From: VXYL01 sp965199915
Lineage (GTDB): Bacteria > Pseudomonadota > Gammaproteobacteria > Pseudomonadales > Azotimanducaceae
Reading direction: 5' to 3'
Length of the DNA: 64,000 nt
NCBI GenBank assembly: GCA_965199915.1
Contig: OZ241348.1
Coordinates: 3,968,001-4,032,000, forward strand
Positions within the stretch are counted from its first letter, which is position 1; the number at the start of each line of letters is the position of its first letter. The notes under the pieces are model-generated. The model was given only the letters and a program-made list of their open reading frames with translations, did not search any database and was not told the origin of the DNA. Positions 33,583-42,506 of the stretch are shown here, piece by piece. Position numbers and translations under genes: made by a program.

Positions 33583-35463
33583 CTACCGCGGCCAGTCCGG
33601 TTCGCCGGCAATGGCTTCGCCGTAGGCGGCCGCGGACGGGTCCGCCACCACGCCGCCGGAGCGCTTCGCAAGCACCGGCGGCGCGCTGGCGGCGGTGACC
33701 GCCGGGCAAGAACCCCCTTCCCGATAGCCAAGCGCCGCCGCCAACCGCGCCTCGGCCGGGTCGCCGAACTGGTGCGCGAAGTCGTCCTCCACGGCGCAGC
33801 CGGGAATCTTCGTGCTGGCCGCGCCCGGCGCGTTGGCCGGCGTGAAGCCGTCGGCGTAGTCGCCGAAGCCCTTGGCGTTCACGCCGCGGAACTGCACCGT
33901 GTTGTAGGTGGTGCCGCAGTTGTCCTGCGGATAGAAACCGTAGGGCTTGCCGCAGGTGGTGGCGCCGACCAGCACCACTTCCACGTCAATGCCGCGCAAG
34001 CCGTTGATGACCGCTTCGCTGGCGGAGCACGTTCCCGGCCCACTCAGCACGAACACGCGCTGCAAGCCCAAATGCGGCAGCGCGAGGCCGCCGGGCTCGT
34101 CGAACCAGCCGGTGGTGGTGGAGCGGAAGTAGCTGGGCCGCAAGGGCTCGCCGGTGACCGGATCGAACGCGCGGTGCTTGTCGTTGAACTGCAACTCGCT
34201 GAACACCCGCCCGCGCGCCACCGGCCCGGCGATCATGTAGGCCAGTTGGCTGGCGATGGCCAGATAGCCGCCGCCGTTGTAGCGCATGTCCAGCACGAAG
34301 TCGGTCACGCCGGCTTCGGCCAACCGTTCGATGCCGTTCATGAGGCCCCTTTCCGCGGGGCCGATGTGCGAGTTGAACAGCAGATACCCCACAGCGCCGA
34401 TGTCGGTTTCGATCACGCGCGCATGCTGCACCGGCGCGGTGGTTATGGAGGCGGAGCGCATGGTCACGGTGCGCGCCTGGGTGCCGGGGTCCCGCACCGT
34501 GAACTCGTGCTCTTCGTCCAAGGCGCTTGGGAACAAGCCGGCGTTCAGCGCGTCGGCGTCGCCGTCGGTCACGTTCACGCCGTCCACCGCCAGGATGCGC
34601 GTGCCGCGCAGCAAGGCCACTTCCGGCGCCGTGGCGGGAGCGTTCGGCTCGGTGTAGGCCACGCGCACATCGCGGGGCGGGCGGCCGCGCAGCACGGCGA
34701 ACCGGGCGCCGTAGCCGGCGGTGACGCCGGAGCGCACCCGGGCGGTGCGCCGCGCCGTGTCCTCGGTGAAGTGGAACCGATCCTTGTACGCGCCCGAGGC
34801 GGTGCGCGCGAACGTCCGCAGCAAGTCGAAATAGGCAAGCGTTTCGCAACACGCCGGGTCCCGATCGTCGATCTCGTCGTACCACAGGTAGGTTCGGTTG
34901 CTCCACGAGCGCAACCAGTTGTTCTCGTCCAAGGTCGTGCCCTGGGCGTCCGGGAAGGCGGCGCCGTCCGCGTCCGTGCCCATGCGCGGCGCGGCGCACA
35001 GATTCTTGAACGTCGCGGCGTCCTTGAAGACGCCGCGCGTCCAGCCTCTCGCCTCAATGGTCACCGTGAAGGTCGTCGCGGAGGACGTGGCATTGGCGGC
35101 GCCGCTGTTGTCCGTGGCGGTGACGCTGATCGTCGCCGTGCCTTCGGCGAGCGCCGTTATCGTCAACGACGTGCCGAACAGCGACACCGTGGCGACGCTT
35201 GGATCGGAGGACGTGGCGCGCAGCGTGTGGGTGTCGTCGGCGTTGCCGTCGGACACGGTCACCGACAACGTTCGCGCCTCGCCGGCGATGATCGACTGAT
35301 CGGCGATGGCCGCCACCAACGGCCGCGCGTTCGGGGGTGTTGACGCGCCGCCCCCGCCGCCTCCGCCGCAGCCCAAGAGCCCGGCGCCAGCGACGAGCGC
35401 GATGCCAAACGCCCGCCAAACCGCGCGTGCGTTGCTTGCGGGCTTGTTCGTCATGTCGCGCAT
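33583..35463 (-). CDS. S41-family (C-terminal processing peptidase-like) lipoprotein protease
   Basis: 626 residues. Lipoprotein signal with lipobox LLGC (Cys32) followed by a Gly run. A bacterial Ig-like/cadherin-like domain (about 45-140, TLSVTVSDGNADDTHTL, ATISVTATDNSGAANA) precedes an S41 N-terminal region with four cysteines, a PDZ domain (about 260-340, LLRGTRILAVDGVNVTDGD) and the S41 catalytic domain. The nucleophile Ser is in GTCSASEAVINGLRG and the dyad Lys in GATTCGKPYG; LDMRYNGGGY is the family strand. Outer-membrane or periplasmic anchoring is expected. ATG 35463 has GAGG five bases upstream. Substrates unknown. Related proteins with this Ig-PDZ-S41 layout are common in Gammaproteobacteria. 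Confidence 0.85.
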   Translation of the reverse strand: MRDMTNKPASNARAVWRAFGIALVAGAGLLGCGGGGGGGASTPPNARPLVAAIADQSIIAGEARTLSVTVSDGNADDTHTLRATSSDPSVATVSLFGTSLTITALAEGTATISVTATDNSGAANATSSATTFTVTIEARGWTRGVFKDAATFKNLCAAPRMGTDADGAAFPDAQGTTLDENNWLRSWSNRTYLWYDEIDDRDPACCETLAYFDLLRTFARTASGAYKDRFHFTEDTARRTARVRSGVTAGYGARFAVLRGRPPRDVRVAYTEPNAPATAPEVALLRGTRILAVDGVNVTDGDADALNAGLFPSALDEEHEFTVRDPGTQARTVTMRSASITTAPVQHARVIETDIGAVGYLLFNSHIGPAERGLMNGIERLAEAGVTDFVLDMRYNGGGYLAIASQLAYMIAGPVARGRVFSELQFNDKHRAFDPVTGEPLRPSYFRSTTTGWFDEPGGLALPHLGLQRVFVLSGPGTCSASEAVINGLRGIDVEVVLVGATTCGKPYGFYPQDNCGTTYNTVQFRGVNAKGFGDYADGFTPANAPGAASTKIPGCAVEDDFAHQFGDPAEARLAAALGYREGGSCPAVTAASAPPVLAKRSGGVVADPSAAAYGEAIAGEPDWPR

Positions 35464-35555
35464 AGCCGCCTCAACCATCGCCACAGCTATTGGACGCGCG
35501 CACACTACCATAGGCGAACGCCGCCTTCACCACGCGCGCCCTGCCTGCGGGTCGG

Positions 35556-35654
35556 TGCGCCCTCACGGGCGCGTTGGAGTTTGCGACGCAAATATTCGGT
35601 GCCTATTGGCGCAAACTGACGCATTGTGAAGTCAACGCCACTCAAGAAAGCTGG
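35556..35654 (-). repeat. Dispersed hairpin repeat, copy E
   Basis: Minus orientation. GCGCCC TCAC GGGCGC at about 35558-35573 and GAGTTTGC with a damaged right arm (GCAAATATTC), then the core (ACAATGCGTCAGTTTGCGCC on the minus strand) and a CTCAAGAAAGCTGG end. The methyltransferase stop codon (TGA, minus strand, 35642-35644) lies inside the element, so its last residues come from the repeat. Confidence 0.75.
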
Positions 35655-38563
35655 TGCTCCGAGACGCTCGGAGCGCTGTCCTTGCCGCCGTGGACGGCCG
35701 GTTCGGCGCACCATTGCAGGCGCAGGTTGTCGAGCGGCGGCAGAACGGCGTCCGGCAGCTCGAGCAGCTCCACCAGCACGGCGCGGTCGAGGGCCTTGCG
35801 CACGTCGTCGCGGTAGGCTTCGTTCGCCGGCAAGAGCCGCTCAGAGCGGAACCGCTCGAAGATGGCGCTTGCTTCGGCAAGCTGCTGCGCGGCAAGAGCG
35901 CGGGCGTCGAGCATCGGTAGCTCCGGCAGCGCGGAGATGGTCGTGATGGCGCGCCCCTGCTGCTGCCGCGAACCCACCCACCAGAAAGACAACAAGCCGA
36001 GCGTCGAGTTCGCCCACAGGGCCATGACCTCCATCCACTCGTCCCGATGGGGGTGAAAACCGGGCCAGGCGCGACCACCCAAGCAGGGGTCCGGCGTCAC
36101 GCAGGCGGTCAAGCTTTGCGAGTTGATCTGGAAATCCAGCGTGAAGTGCAGCTTGGCGGCTGTTTGCCAAACGCGTAGCGCCTGCTCCCGGCAGTTCGGT
36201 CGAACAAGCCCTTCCCGGTCCGGTGCCACCACTAGCTGTCGCTCCCGTTCCGCGTCGTGCGCCCAAAGCGCGGGATAGCTCGGCACGCCTTGTATAGGCA
36301 CGATCTTGAACGGGCCGCGAAACGGGGGTTCGCCATCCTTGCTGTTGCCGATGTCGCGGTGCAGCGGGCCGCGCTGGCCAAGGGCGCCCAAAGGTGCGAT
36401 GGGCAGCCCCAGTTGCTCGTGACGCGGCATCCGCAGTGCGCCGTCCGCAAGCGCCAGCATCGTTTCCGCCAAAGCGGTCTCGCGCAACGCCGCGCAGCCG
36501 CCATCGTCCAACCGAGCGCGGATGTAGGTGCCCAATGGCTGTTCTCCGGCGCGCAGGCGGCCGCTCGACGCCGCCGGCAGTGCGGCGCTCGACGCCGCTG
36601 GCGGTGCGGCAATCAGCTTGGCGACATCAGTCGCTTCCACCAAACTGCGCGGTCGCCTGAACAGGTTCACGAACAGCGCTTCGCCGGTTGGCGCGGCGCG
36701 GTCCTCGGCCTTCGTGGCGATCACCAGCGCTTCCGCCATGCCGGTGTCCGCGGAGAACGCGCGCTCGGTGTTGCCGCTCGCCGCCACCGTGACGACGACG
36801 ATGTCCCGGTAGCAGCGTGCGAACAGCTCCCGCGCCGCCCGCCACGACGCGCCTTGCACGAACGCTATCGGCAACACCAGCGCCGCAACGCCGCCGGGCT
36901 TCACCTTGGCGTGCGCCAAGTCGACGAAGTTGGACGCGAGACCGGCGTTGCCGTGGCCGACCGGCGCTTCAAGGCCGCGGCGCACCTCGGCGAGCCGTTC
37001 GGACATCGCCCGCTGCTCGTCGGCGGTGGTGCCGAACCCGGCGAAGGACGGCACCGGCACGTCGGTGATCTCGTGGTTCGTGGGCCGGGTGAACGGCGGA
37101 TTCATAATGACCAGGTCCACGGACTCGTGGGGCAGGTCGAGGTCCTCCACTTCCACCTCGCCGCGGCCTTGCGCTTGGCGCTGGCCGGTGGGGAAGAGCG
37201 ACCGCGTCTGCCCCCTGACGGTGAGATCCAGCGAACCGATGGCGACTCCCCGACGCTGCTCGGCGCCGCTGCCGATGCCATAGGGCATCGTGTAGACCCG
37301 CGTGTGGTCGAACACTTCCCCCGGATGCGCGCTGGATAGCTGAGCGGCGCACAGATGCGCGGCCGCCGGCATGATGTCGGCGGCGACAATGGCGTTCTCG
37401 AGCATGGCCGCGTGTATTTGGCGGTCGTCGCCGCCCCCGTGCCGATAGCGCGCCAGCACCGCTTGGTACGCCGCCGCCAGCAGCGTGCCCGTGCCGCAGG
37501 AGAGGTCGGCGACGCGCAGAGCCGGATAGGCGTCCAAGTCCGCCCAGTCCATGTCGAGGCGTGCGATGGCCAATTCCGCCAGCAACGCGGCGGACTCGGG
37601 TCGCGTGTAGAACGTCGCTAGGAACTTCCGGTCCGCGATGAGGCGCTGGAACATGCGCCCGGAGAGGTCCTGCCCGCTGGTGACGCCAAGTCCGGACAGC
37701 TCCTTGGCCGTGCGCACCAGCGGATAGAGGATTTCTCTGATCGTCACGCCGGATTGGGGAATCAGCAGATCCGCCGCCAGACGGAAGATCGGCCAATAAT
37801 TGATCTCGGCGAGCACGCGCGTCCAGATGTCCAAGACCACAGGTGGCAGCCGCCAATCCGGGATCTGCGCGAGATCGGCCATCGTCGGCAGCTGGTGGGC
37901 ATCGGCGATGGCCTCTTGGAACAACAGCGCGTTGGCGACGATGGCCATGGCCATGCGCGTGGTCTGCGTGCCCGGGCGTTGGTTGAGCGCTTCCCCAAGC
38001 CGCACCGGTATGTAGACGCCACCCGTCGCCACCCCGTCGTCAACCGACCGGGTGGCGTTGCGCACGCCCTGTTCGAGGGTCGTCATGCCCAGTTCGATCA
38101 GCCGCGCCGAGGTCATCGCCTGTTCCATGCAGCGGGCGAGGTCGTTCAAGCCGCCGGTAAGCCAGCCTTCGGCCGGCCAGCGCTCGGGCGCCGACGGTTC
38201 GCCCGACAACACGCAGTAGCCGAACTCGGCCGCGGCGACGCGCTCCGGCAGGTCCGCTTGGCCGCGGCGCAAATCCTCGGGCAAGCGAACCGCGATGGCT
38301 TGTTCCAGCGCCCTGCCGCCCACTGGCACCAGGCCAAGCCGACCGGCGGCGTCCTGCTCGACCGTCGCCGCCGGAGCGAACTCCGTTTCCACCACCACCG
38401 GCTGGGCGCGCTGGGGGCGCAGCGCAATGTCTGGGCGCAACGAGCGGTTCTCTTGGAACACGCCGCTTTGCTCGACGCCCAGAGACTCGCGCCACTGCGG
38501 GTGCTTGTGGCGCAACGCCTCGGCGAGGACGGCGTTGACGGTGGCCTCGCTGTTCAACGGCAT
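35642..38563 (-). CDS. Stand-alone N6-adenine DNA methyltransferase
   Basis: 973 residues. An N-terminal region (about 1-200) contains RPDIAL...PVVVETEF, reminiscent of the nuclease-like domain of type IIG enzymes but without the catalytic Lys, so probably not a nuclease. A helical region precedes the MTase core: FYTRPESAALLAELAI, SAM motif I VADLSCGTGTLLAAAY (about 350), and catalytic motif IV IMNPPFTRPT (about 485), the gamma-type N6-adenine order. The C-terminal half resembles a target-recognition region (SLTACVTPDPCLGG, WANSTLGLLSFWWVGSRQQQ). No restriction or specificity gene is adjacent; could be an orphan or a restriction-modification/BREX-like remnant. I chose ATG 38563 (MPLNSEATVNAV). 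The last codons lie in repeat copy E. Confidence 0.8.
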   Translation of the reverse strand: MPLNSEATVNAVLAEALRHKHPQWRESLGVEQSGVFQENRSLRPDIALRPQRAQPVVVETEFAPAATVEQDAAGRLGLVPVGGRALEQAIAVRLPEDLRRGQADLPERVAAAEFGYCVLSGEPSAPERWPAEGWLTGGLNDLARCMEQAMTSARLIELGMTTLEQGVRNATRSVDDGVATGGVYIPVRLGEALNQRPGTQTTRMAMAIVANALLFQEAIADAHQLPTMADLAQIPDWRLPPVVLDIWTRVLAEINYWPIFRLAADLLIPQSGVTIREILYPLVRTAKELSGLGVTSGQDLSGRMFQRLIADRKFLATFYTRPESAALLAELAIARLDMDWADLDAYPALRVADLSCGTGTLLAAAYQAVLARYRHGGGDDRQIHAAMLENAIVAADIMPAAAHLCAAQLSSAHPGEVFDHTRVYTMPYGIGSGAEQRRGVAIGSLDLTVRGQTRSLFPTGQRQAQGRGEVEVEDLDLPHESVDLVIMNPPFTRPTNHEITDVPVPSFAGFGTTADEQRAMSERLAEVRRGLEAPVGHGNAGLASNFVDLAHAKVKPGGVAALVLPIAFVQGASWRAARELFARCYRDIVVVTVAASGNTERAFSADTGMAEALVIATKAEDRAAPTGEALFVNLFRRPRSLVEATDVAKLIAAPPAASSAALPAASSGRLRAGEQPLGTYIRARLDDGGCAALRETALAETMLALADGALRMPRHEQLGLPIAPLGALGQRGPLHRDIGNSKDGEPPFRGPFKIVPIQGVPSYPALWAHDAERERQLVVAPDREGLVRPNCREQALRVWQTAAKLHFTLDFQINSQSLTACVTPDPCLGGRAWPGFHPHRDEWMEVMALWANSTLGLLSFWWVGSRQQQGRAITTISALPELPMLDARALAAQQLAEASAIFERFRSERLLPANEAYRDDVRKALDRAVLVELLELPDAVLPPLDNLRLQWCAEPAVHGGKDSAPSVSEHQLS

Positions 38564-38734
38564 GGCTGCGGGCGCTCCGGCGTGTCCTGGTGGCCGGAAA
38601 TTGAATCCAAAATGCCTTTGCCGCCAGATTCGGCGACCGTCCATTCCGCCGCCACGAAGTCCACGAAGACAGCGGGCACCGCGCAAAACGCAATCGGCAA
38701 GCCTTTGATTGCGTGTCCCACTGCGCCAACCACC

Positions 38735-39553
38735 TCAGCCTTGGAGCAGCTTGGAGTCGCTGCCGGCGCAGGTGCGAATCACGCGCAACATGGCGCGAAA
38801 CAGCCGCGGGTTGGCGGCGACGATGTTGCCGGTGTCCAGGAACCGATCGCCGCCGGCGGCGTCGCCCACAAAACCGCCGGCCTCGCGCACCAGCACGGCG
38901 GCGGCGGCGGTGTCCCACACTTTCAAGCCAATCTCGAAGAAACCGTCCAGCCGCCCGGCGGCCACATAGGCGAGATCCAGCGCGGCGCTGCCCTGGCGCC
39001 GCAACGTGCGGCAGTGGCGCATGAAGTGTACAAGCACCGCGCTGTAGACATCCAGATGCTCGGCGACGCTTGGGAAGGGCAAGCCGCCGCCGATAATGGA
39101 GTCGCGCACCGCGGCGCGCCCGGCGACGCGGAGGCGGCGTCCGTTCAGGAACGCGCCGGTGCCGCGGCTGGCGCTGAACTCCTCGCCGCGCACGTGATCG
39201 ATCACCACGCCGTGCAGCAGCGTGGGCCCCCGGCGCACGCCGATGGAGGTGCAGAAGTGGGGAATGCCGTGCAGGAAGTTGGTAGTGCCGTCGAGCGGAT
39301 CGATGATCCAAGTGAACCCGTCGCCGTCTTTCGCCCCCCGCGCGCCGTGTTCCTCGCCGAGGACGCCGTGGTCCGGATACGCCTTGAGGATGGTGTTCAC
39401 GATGACGTCCTCGGCTTGCCGATCCACTTCGGAGACGAGATCGTTCCTGCCCTTCTCCTCCACCTGCAAGGTGTCCACCCGATCCATGGCGCGCAGAATC
39501 ACCTTGCCCGCCCGCCGCCCAGCGCGCAGCGCGATGTTGACGAAAGGTTCCAT
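38735..39553 (-). CDS. suhB: Inositol-1-monophosphatase family protein SuhB
   Basis: 272 residues. Metal-site motifs: LGEEHG, WIIDPLDGTTNFLHGIPHF and VWDTAAAAVLVREAGG. In Gammaproteobacteria SuhB also acts with Nus factors in rRNA transcription antitermination. Divergent neighbour of trmJ, the conserved arrangement. ATG 39553 (MEPFVNIALRAGRRAGK) is the canonical start; the frame stays open upstream but that part is the duplicated intergenic region. Confidence 0.95.
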   Translation of the reverse strand: MEPFVNIALRAGRRAGKVILRAMDRVDTLQVEEKGRNDLVSEVDRQAEDVIVNTILKAYPDHGVLGEEHGARGAKDGDGFTWIIDPLDGTTNFLHGIPHFCTSIGVRRGPTLLHGVVIDHVRGEEFSASRGTGAFLNGRRLRVAGRAAVRDSIIGGGLPFPSVAEHLDVYSAVLVHFMRHCRTLRRQGSAALDLAYVAAGRLDGFFEIGLKVWDTAAAAVLVREAGGFVGDAAGGDRFLDTGNIVAANPRLFRAMLRVIRTCAGSDSKLLQG

Positions 39554-39619
39554 GTGCGGAGGAGGCCTTGCGGGAATCGGCGCACGGTAACATGGCCACC
39601 CGACAAATCGCGCTCCGGC
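39543..39619 (+). repeat. Direct repeat, copy 1 (suhB side)
   Basis: About 77 bases, including the first 11 bases of suhB and its upstream region. It recurs at 40212-40284 before trmJ with a three-base gap and a handful of substitutions. Shared blocks include AAAGGTTCCATGTGCGGA, AATCGGCGCACGGTAA and GGCCACCCGACAAATCGCGC. Confidence 0.92.
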
Positions 39620-39681
39620 ATCACGGCCATCCCCAAGCGTCCGTGCTACGCTAAGGCGTTGACCATCCACTAGGCGGACTC

Positions 39682-40101
39682 ATGGGCGAGATCGTCACCC
39701 GCGTCGAACTAGAGAACGCAACCGACCGGGGTAACGTGCGCCTCGGCTTGCGGGAGGAAGCCACCGTGCGCCGCACTTCCGTGGAAGGCATCGTGGACAC
39801 GGGCGCCGTCCTGTCGATGCTGCCGCAGAACGTCGTCGAGCGGTTGGGACTGCCGATCCATGGCAAGGTCGTCGTGTCCTACGCGGACGAGCGCAAAGAG
39901 GAACGGGATGTCGCCGGTCCCTTGGGCATTCGCGTCGGCAACCGGGCGATGAACACGGATTGCGTGGTGGGGCCGCCGCTCAGCGAGCCGTTGATTGGAC
40001 AGATCGTGCTCGAGGGCCTGGATCTGGTTGCAGACTGCACGAATGGAACCGTCGGCCCGCGCCCGGAATCGCCGGATTACCCGCTGCTGAAGCTGAAGTG
40101 A
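39682..40101 (+). CDS. Clan AA retropepsin-like aspartic protease
   Basis: 139 residues, single catalytic lobe as expected for a homodimeric retropepsin-like fold. The active site is IVDTGAVLSMLP (Asp39-Thr-Gly-Ala), the flap region lies around VSYADERKEERDV, and the second conserved strand is PLIGQIVLEGLDLVAD in place of the more common LIG-RD/ML-L-V. AGGCGG precedes ATG 39682. Bacterial genes of this type are frequent, small and often near toxin-antitoxin-like genes; substrates unknown. It sits between suhB and trmJ, which are normally adjacent, and is flanked by the duplicated suhB/trmJ intergenic sequence, so it was inserted. A broken relative lies at 59061-59355. Confidence 0.85.
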   Translation: MGEIVTRVELENATDRGNVRLGLREEATVRRTSVEGIVDTGAVLSMLPQNVVERLGLPIHGKVVVSYADERKEERDVAGPLGIRVGNRAMNTDCVVGPPLSEPLIGQIVLEGLDLVADCTNGTVGPRPESPDYPLLKLK

Positions 40102-40211
40102 CCCGACCCGCTTGCCTTTCCTTGATTGATCCACAGATCGGAGTGGCAGCCTCATGCGTGTCGATGTGAGAACCGACCTCACCGTTGGCGACTTGAGGGC
40201 GATGATGAGGC

Positions 40212-40284
40212 AAAGGTTCCATGTGCGGAAGCCTTGCGGAAATCGGCGCACGGTAAACTGGCCACCCGACAAATCGCGCTCTGG
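40212..40284 (+). repeat. Direct repeat, copy 2 (trmJ side)
   Basis: Second copy of the suhB/trmJ intergenic region, 669 bases from copy 1, ending a few bases before the trmJ ATG. It still carries the suhB start region (ATG GAA CCT on the minus strand) without the rest of suhB. Each divergent gene therefore keeps a full upstream region. Confidence 0.92.
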
Positions 40285-40289
40285 CCTCC

Positions 40290-41096
40290 ATGACCGCCAA
40301 CGACAACGCTTTGACAGCGCGGCGCAACATCCGCTTCGTGTTGGTGGAACCAGACCATCCGGGCAACATCGGCGGCTCCGCCCGAGCCCTGAAGAACATG
40401 GGTTTCGCCGACCTCGCGCTGGTGCGCCCCCGCCGTTTTCCGGACCCGCAGGCCACTTGGCGCGCCGCCGCGGCGGCCGACGTGCTGGACGCCGCCGGCG
40501 TTTTTAACAGCGTCGACGACGCCATCGGCGACCGCGTGTTGGTGGCGGGCGCCAGCGCGCGCCAGCGCAGCGTGCCTTGGCCGACGCGCACCGCGGCCGA
40601 ATTCGCCGCCCAGGTGGCCGGCGAACCGGCGGGACGGCCGGTGGCGGTGTTGTTCGGGCGCGAAGTGAGCGGCCTCACCAACGACGAGCTGCGCCGGTGC
40701 CATGTGCAAGTGATGATTCCCGCGGATCCGGGCTACACCTCGCTCAACCTCGCCATGGCCGTGCAGGTGCTCGCCTACGAGCTGCGCCAAGCGCTGCGCG
40801 CGGACGCGCCGCCCGTCGACGACGAAGCCGGCTGGGACCGCCCGCTCGCCAACGCCACGCAAATGGCGGCGCTCTACGCGCACATCGAGCGCGTGTTGGT
40901 GGGCATCGACTTTCTGGACCCCAAAGCGCCGCGCCAGGCGATGACGCGCTTGCAGCGCCTGTTCGCGCGGGTGCGCCCGGATGCCACCGAGGTGGCGATG
41001 TTTCGCGGCGTGTTGACGCACATCGAACGCGCCGTTGGGCGTCGAGGGGACGAGGAGCGCGCACCGGAATGCGGCGCGGACGACGGCAACGTGTAG
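40290..41096 (+). CDS. trmJ: tRNA (cytidine/uridine-2'-O-)-methyltransferase TrmJ
   Basis: 268 residues of the SPOUT (TrmH-like) class. IRFVLVEPDHPGNIGGSARAL is motif 1 with the catalytic Arg/Asn region, VAVLFGREVSGLTNDEL is motif 2 and IPADPGYTSLNLAMAVQVLA is motif 3, forming the knotted SAM site. It methylates the 2'-O at position 32 of the tRNA anticodon loop. A C-terminal helical domain (about 175-260) mediates tRNA binding. Followed 65 bases later by iscS. Confidence 0.95.
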   Translation: MTANDNALTARRNIRFVLVEPDHPGNIGGSARALKNMGFADLALVRPRRFPDPQATWRAAAAADVLDAAGVFNSVDDAIGDRVLVAGASARQRSVPWPTRTAAEFAAQVAGEPAGRPVAVLFGREVSGLTNDELRRCHVQVMIPADPGYTSLNLAMAVQVLAYELRQALRADAPPVDDEAGWDRPLANATQMAALYAHIERVLVGIDFLDPKAPRQAMTRLQRLFARVRPDATEVAMFRGVLTHIERAVGRRGDEERAPECGADDGNV

Positions 41097-41161
41097 CATA
41101 TGGCGCTGTTGCGGGCGCGGTTGCGGAAGAGCGCAACCGCGCAGTCTCTGACTCGGACGAC

Positions 41162-42316
41162 ATGAAGAAACCCGCCAAGCCGATCTACTTGGATTACGGC
41201 GCCACCACGCCGGTGGACCCGCGTGTGGCGCGGAAGATGAGCGGCTGCCTGCTCGCGGACGGCGATTTCGGCAACCCCGCCTCCACCAGCCACGCCTACG
41301 GGTGGAACGCCGCCGAGCTCGTCGAGGACGCCCGGCAGCAGGTGGCGGCGCTCATCGGCGGCGACCCGCGCGGCGTGGTGTGGACTTCCGGGGCCACCGA
41401 ATCCGACAACCTCGCGCTCAAGGGCGTGCTCGAAGCGGCCGGCGGCGGCCACTTGGTGACCACCAGCTACGAGCACAAGGCAGTGCTGGACACTGCGAAA
41501 CACTTGCAAACCCAAGGCGTGGCGGTGAGTTACGTGGCGCCGAAGGCGGACGGCGTCGTGGACCCCGCGGACATCGACGCGGCCATCCGCGAAGACACGG
41601 TGCTGGTTTCCGTCATTCACGTCAACAACGAGGTGGGAACCGTCAACGACGTGGCCGCGATCGGCAGCGCCTGCCGCGCCCGGGGCGTCGCCTTCCACAC
41701 GGACGCCGCCCAAAGCGCCGGCAAGCTGCCGCTGGACGTGGAGCGCGATTGCTTGGACCTGGTGAGCATCTCGGCGCACAAGCTCTACGGGCCGAAGGGC
41801 GTCGGCGCCTTGTACGTTCGCCGCGAACCCCCGCTCAAGCTCAGCGCGCAGATGCATGGCGGCGGCCACGAACGCGGCAAGCGCTCGGGCACCTTGGCCA
41901 CCCACCAGCTCGTGGGCATGGGCGAGGCGTGCCGCTTGGCGGCGCTCGGCATGGACGAGGAAGGCTGTCGCGTGCGGGCGCTGCGGGATCGCTTGTGGTC
42001 GCATCTCAAACAATTGCCGGGAACACAGCTGAACGGCTCCTTGGAACATCGACTGCCCGGCAACCTGAACGTGGCCTTCGGTGGCGTGGACGGCGAGACG
42101 CTGCTCATGGCGCTGGACGACGTGGCGGTGTCGTCGGGCTCCGCCTGCACGTCGGCCACCATCGAACCGTCCTATGTGCTGCGCGCCCTCGGCGTGCCGG
42201 ACGACTTGGCGCACAGCTCGCTGCGCCTCACCATCGGCCGCTTCACCACCGCGTGCGAAGTCGATTACGCGGCGGCGCGCATCGCCGAAGTGGTGGGCGC
42301 GCTGCGCGGCGATTAG
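41162..42316 (+). CDS. iscS: Cysteine desulfurase IscS
   Basis: A 384-residue PLP enzyme that mobilises sulfur from cysteine for Fe-S clusters, thiolated tRNA and cofactors. The PLP lysine is Lys207 (SAHKLYGPKG) and the catalytic mobile-loop Cys is Cys329 (SSGSACTSA). YLDYGATTPVDPRV, GATESDNLALKG and HVNNEVGTVND are all present. The start ATG 41162 gives the canonical N-terminus. In most Gammaproteobacteria iscR precedes and iscU, iscA, hscBA and fdx follow; none is present here, ndk comes next. Confidence 0.95.
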   Translation: MKKPAKPIYLDYGATTPVDPRVARKMSGCLLADGDFGNPASTSHAYGWNAAELVEDARQQVAALIGGDPRGVVWTSGATESDNLALKGVLEAAGGGHLVTTSYEHKAVLDTAKHLQTQGVAVSYVAPKADGVVDPADIDAAIREDTVLVSVIHVNNEVGTVNDVAAIGSACRARGVAFHTDAAQSAGKLPLDVERDCLDLVSISAHKLYGPKGVGALYVRREPPLKLSAQMHGGGHERGKRSGTLATHQLVGMGEACRLAALGMDEEGCRVRALRDRLWSHLKQLPGTQLNGSLEHRLPGNLNVAFGGVDGETLLMALDDVAVSSGSACTSATIEPSYVLRALGVPDDLAHSSLRLTIGRFTTACEVDYAAARIAEVVGALRGD

Positions 42317-42442
42317 ATTCCGGGTGTTCGATGCGGGGCTGGGCGCAACCGCCCGCTTCGGATTGACGTCGTTGATGGACGGCTTGTGGACGCCTTGCCG
42401 CTCGCCGGCGCATCCGGGCCGTTCGCTGGCGCATCCGCCGCG

Positions 42443-42448
42443 TATAAT
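42443..42448 (+). promoter_or_regulatory. Perfect TATAAT -10 box before ndk
   Basis: TATAAT 58 bases upstream of the ndk ATG. The -35 is weak (TTCGCT at a short spacer). Indicates that ndk starts its own transcription unit rather than depending on iscS. Confidence 0.5.
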
Positions 42449-42506
42449 GCGCCTTTGACGCAGTGGGCCGCCCGGCCCGCGGCACTCATAAGAACCCGGA
42501 GGCCCG

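Noticed and set aside
40154..40213. Small frame MRVDVRTDLTVGDLRAMMRQ after the aspartic protease
   Set aside because: Runs into the duplicated intergenic region within about 20 codons and matches nothing; possibly the tail of the captured cassette but not a supported gene.
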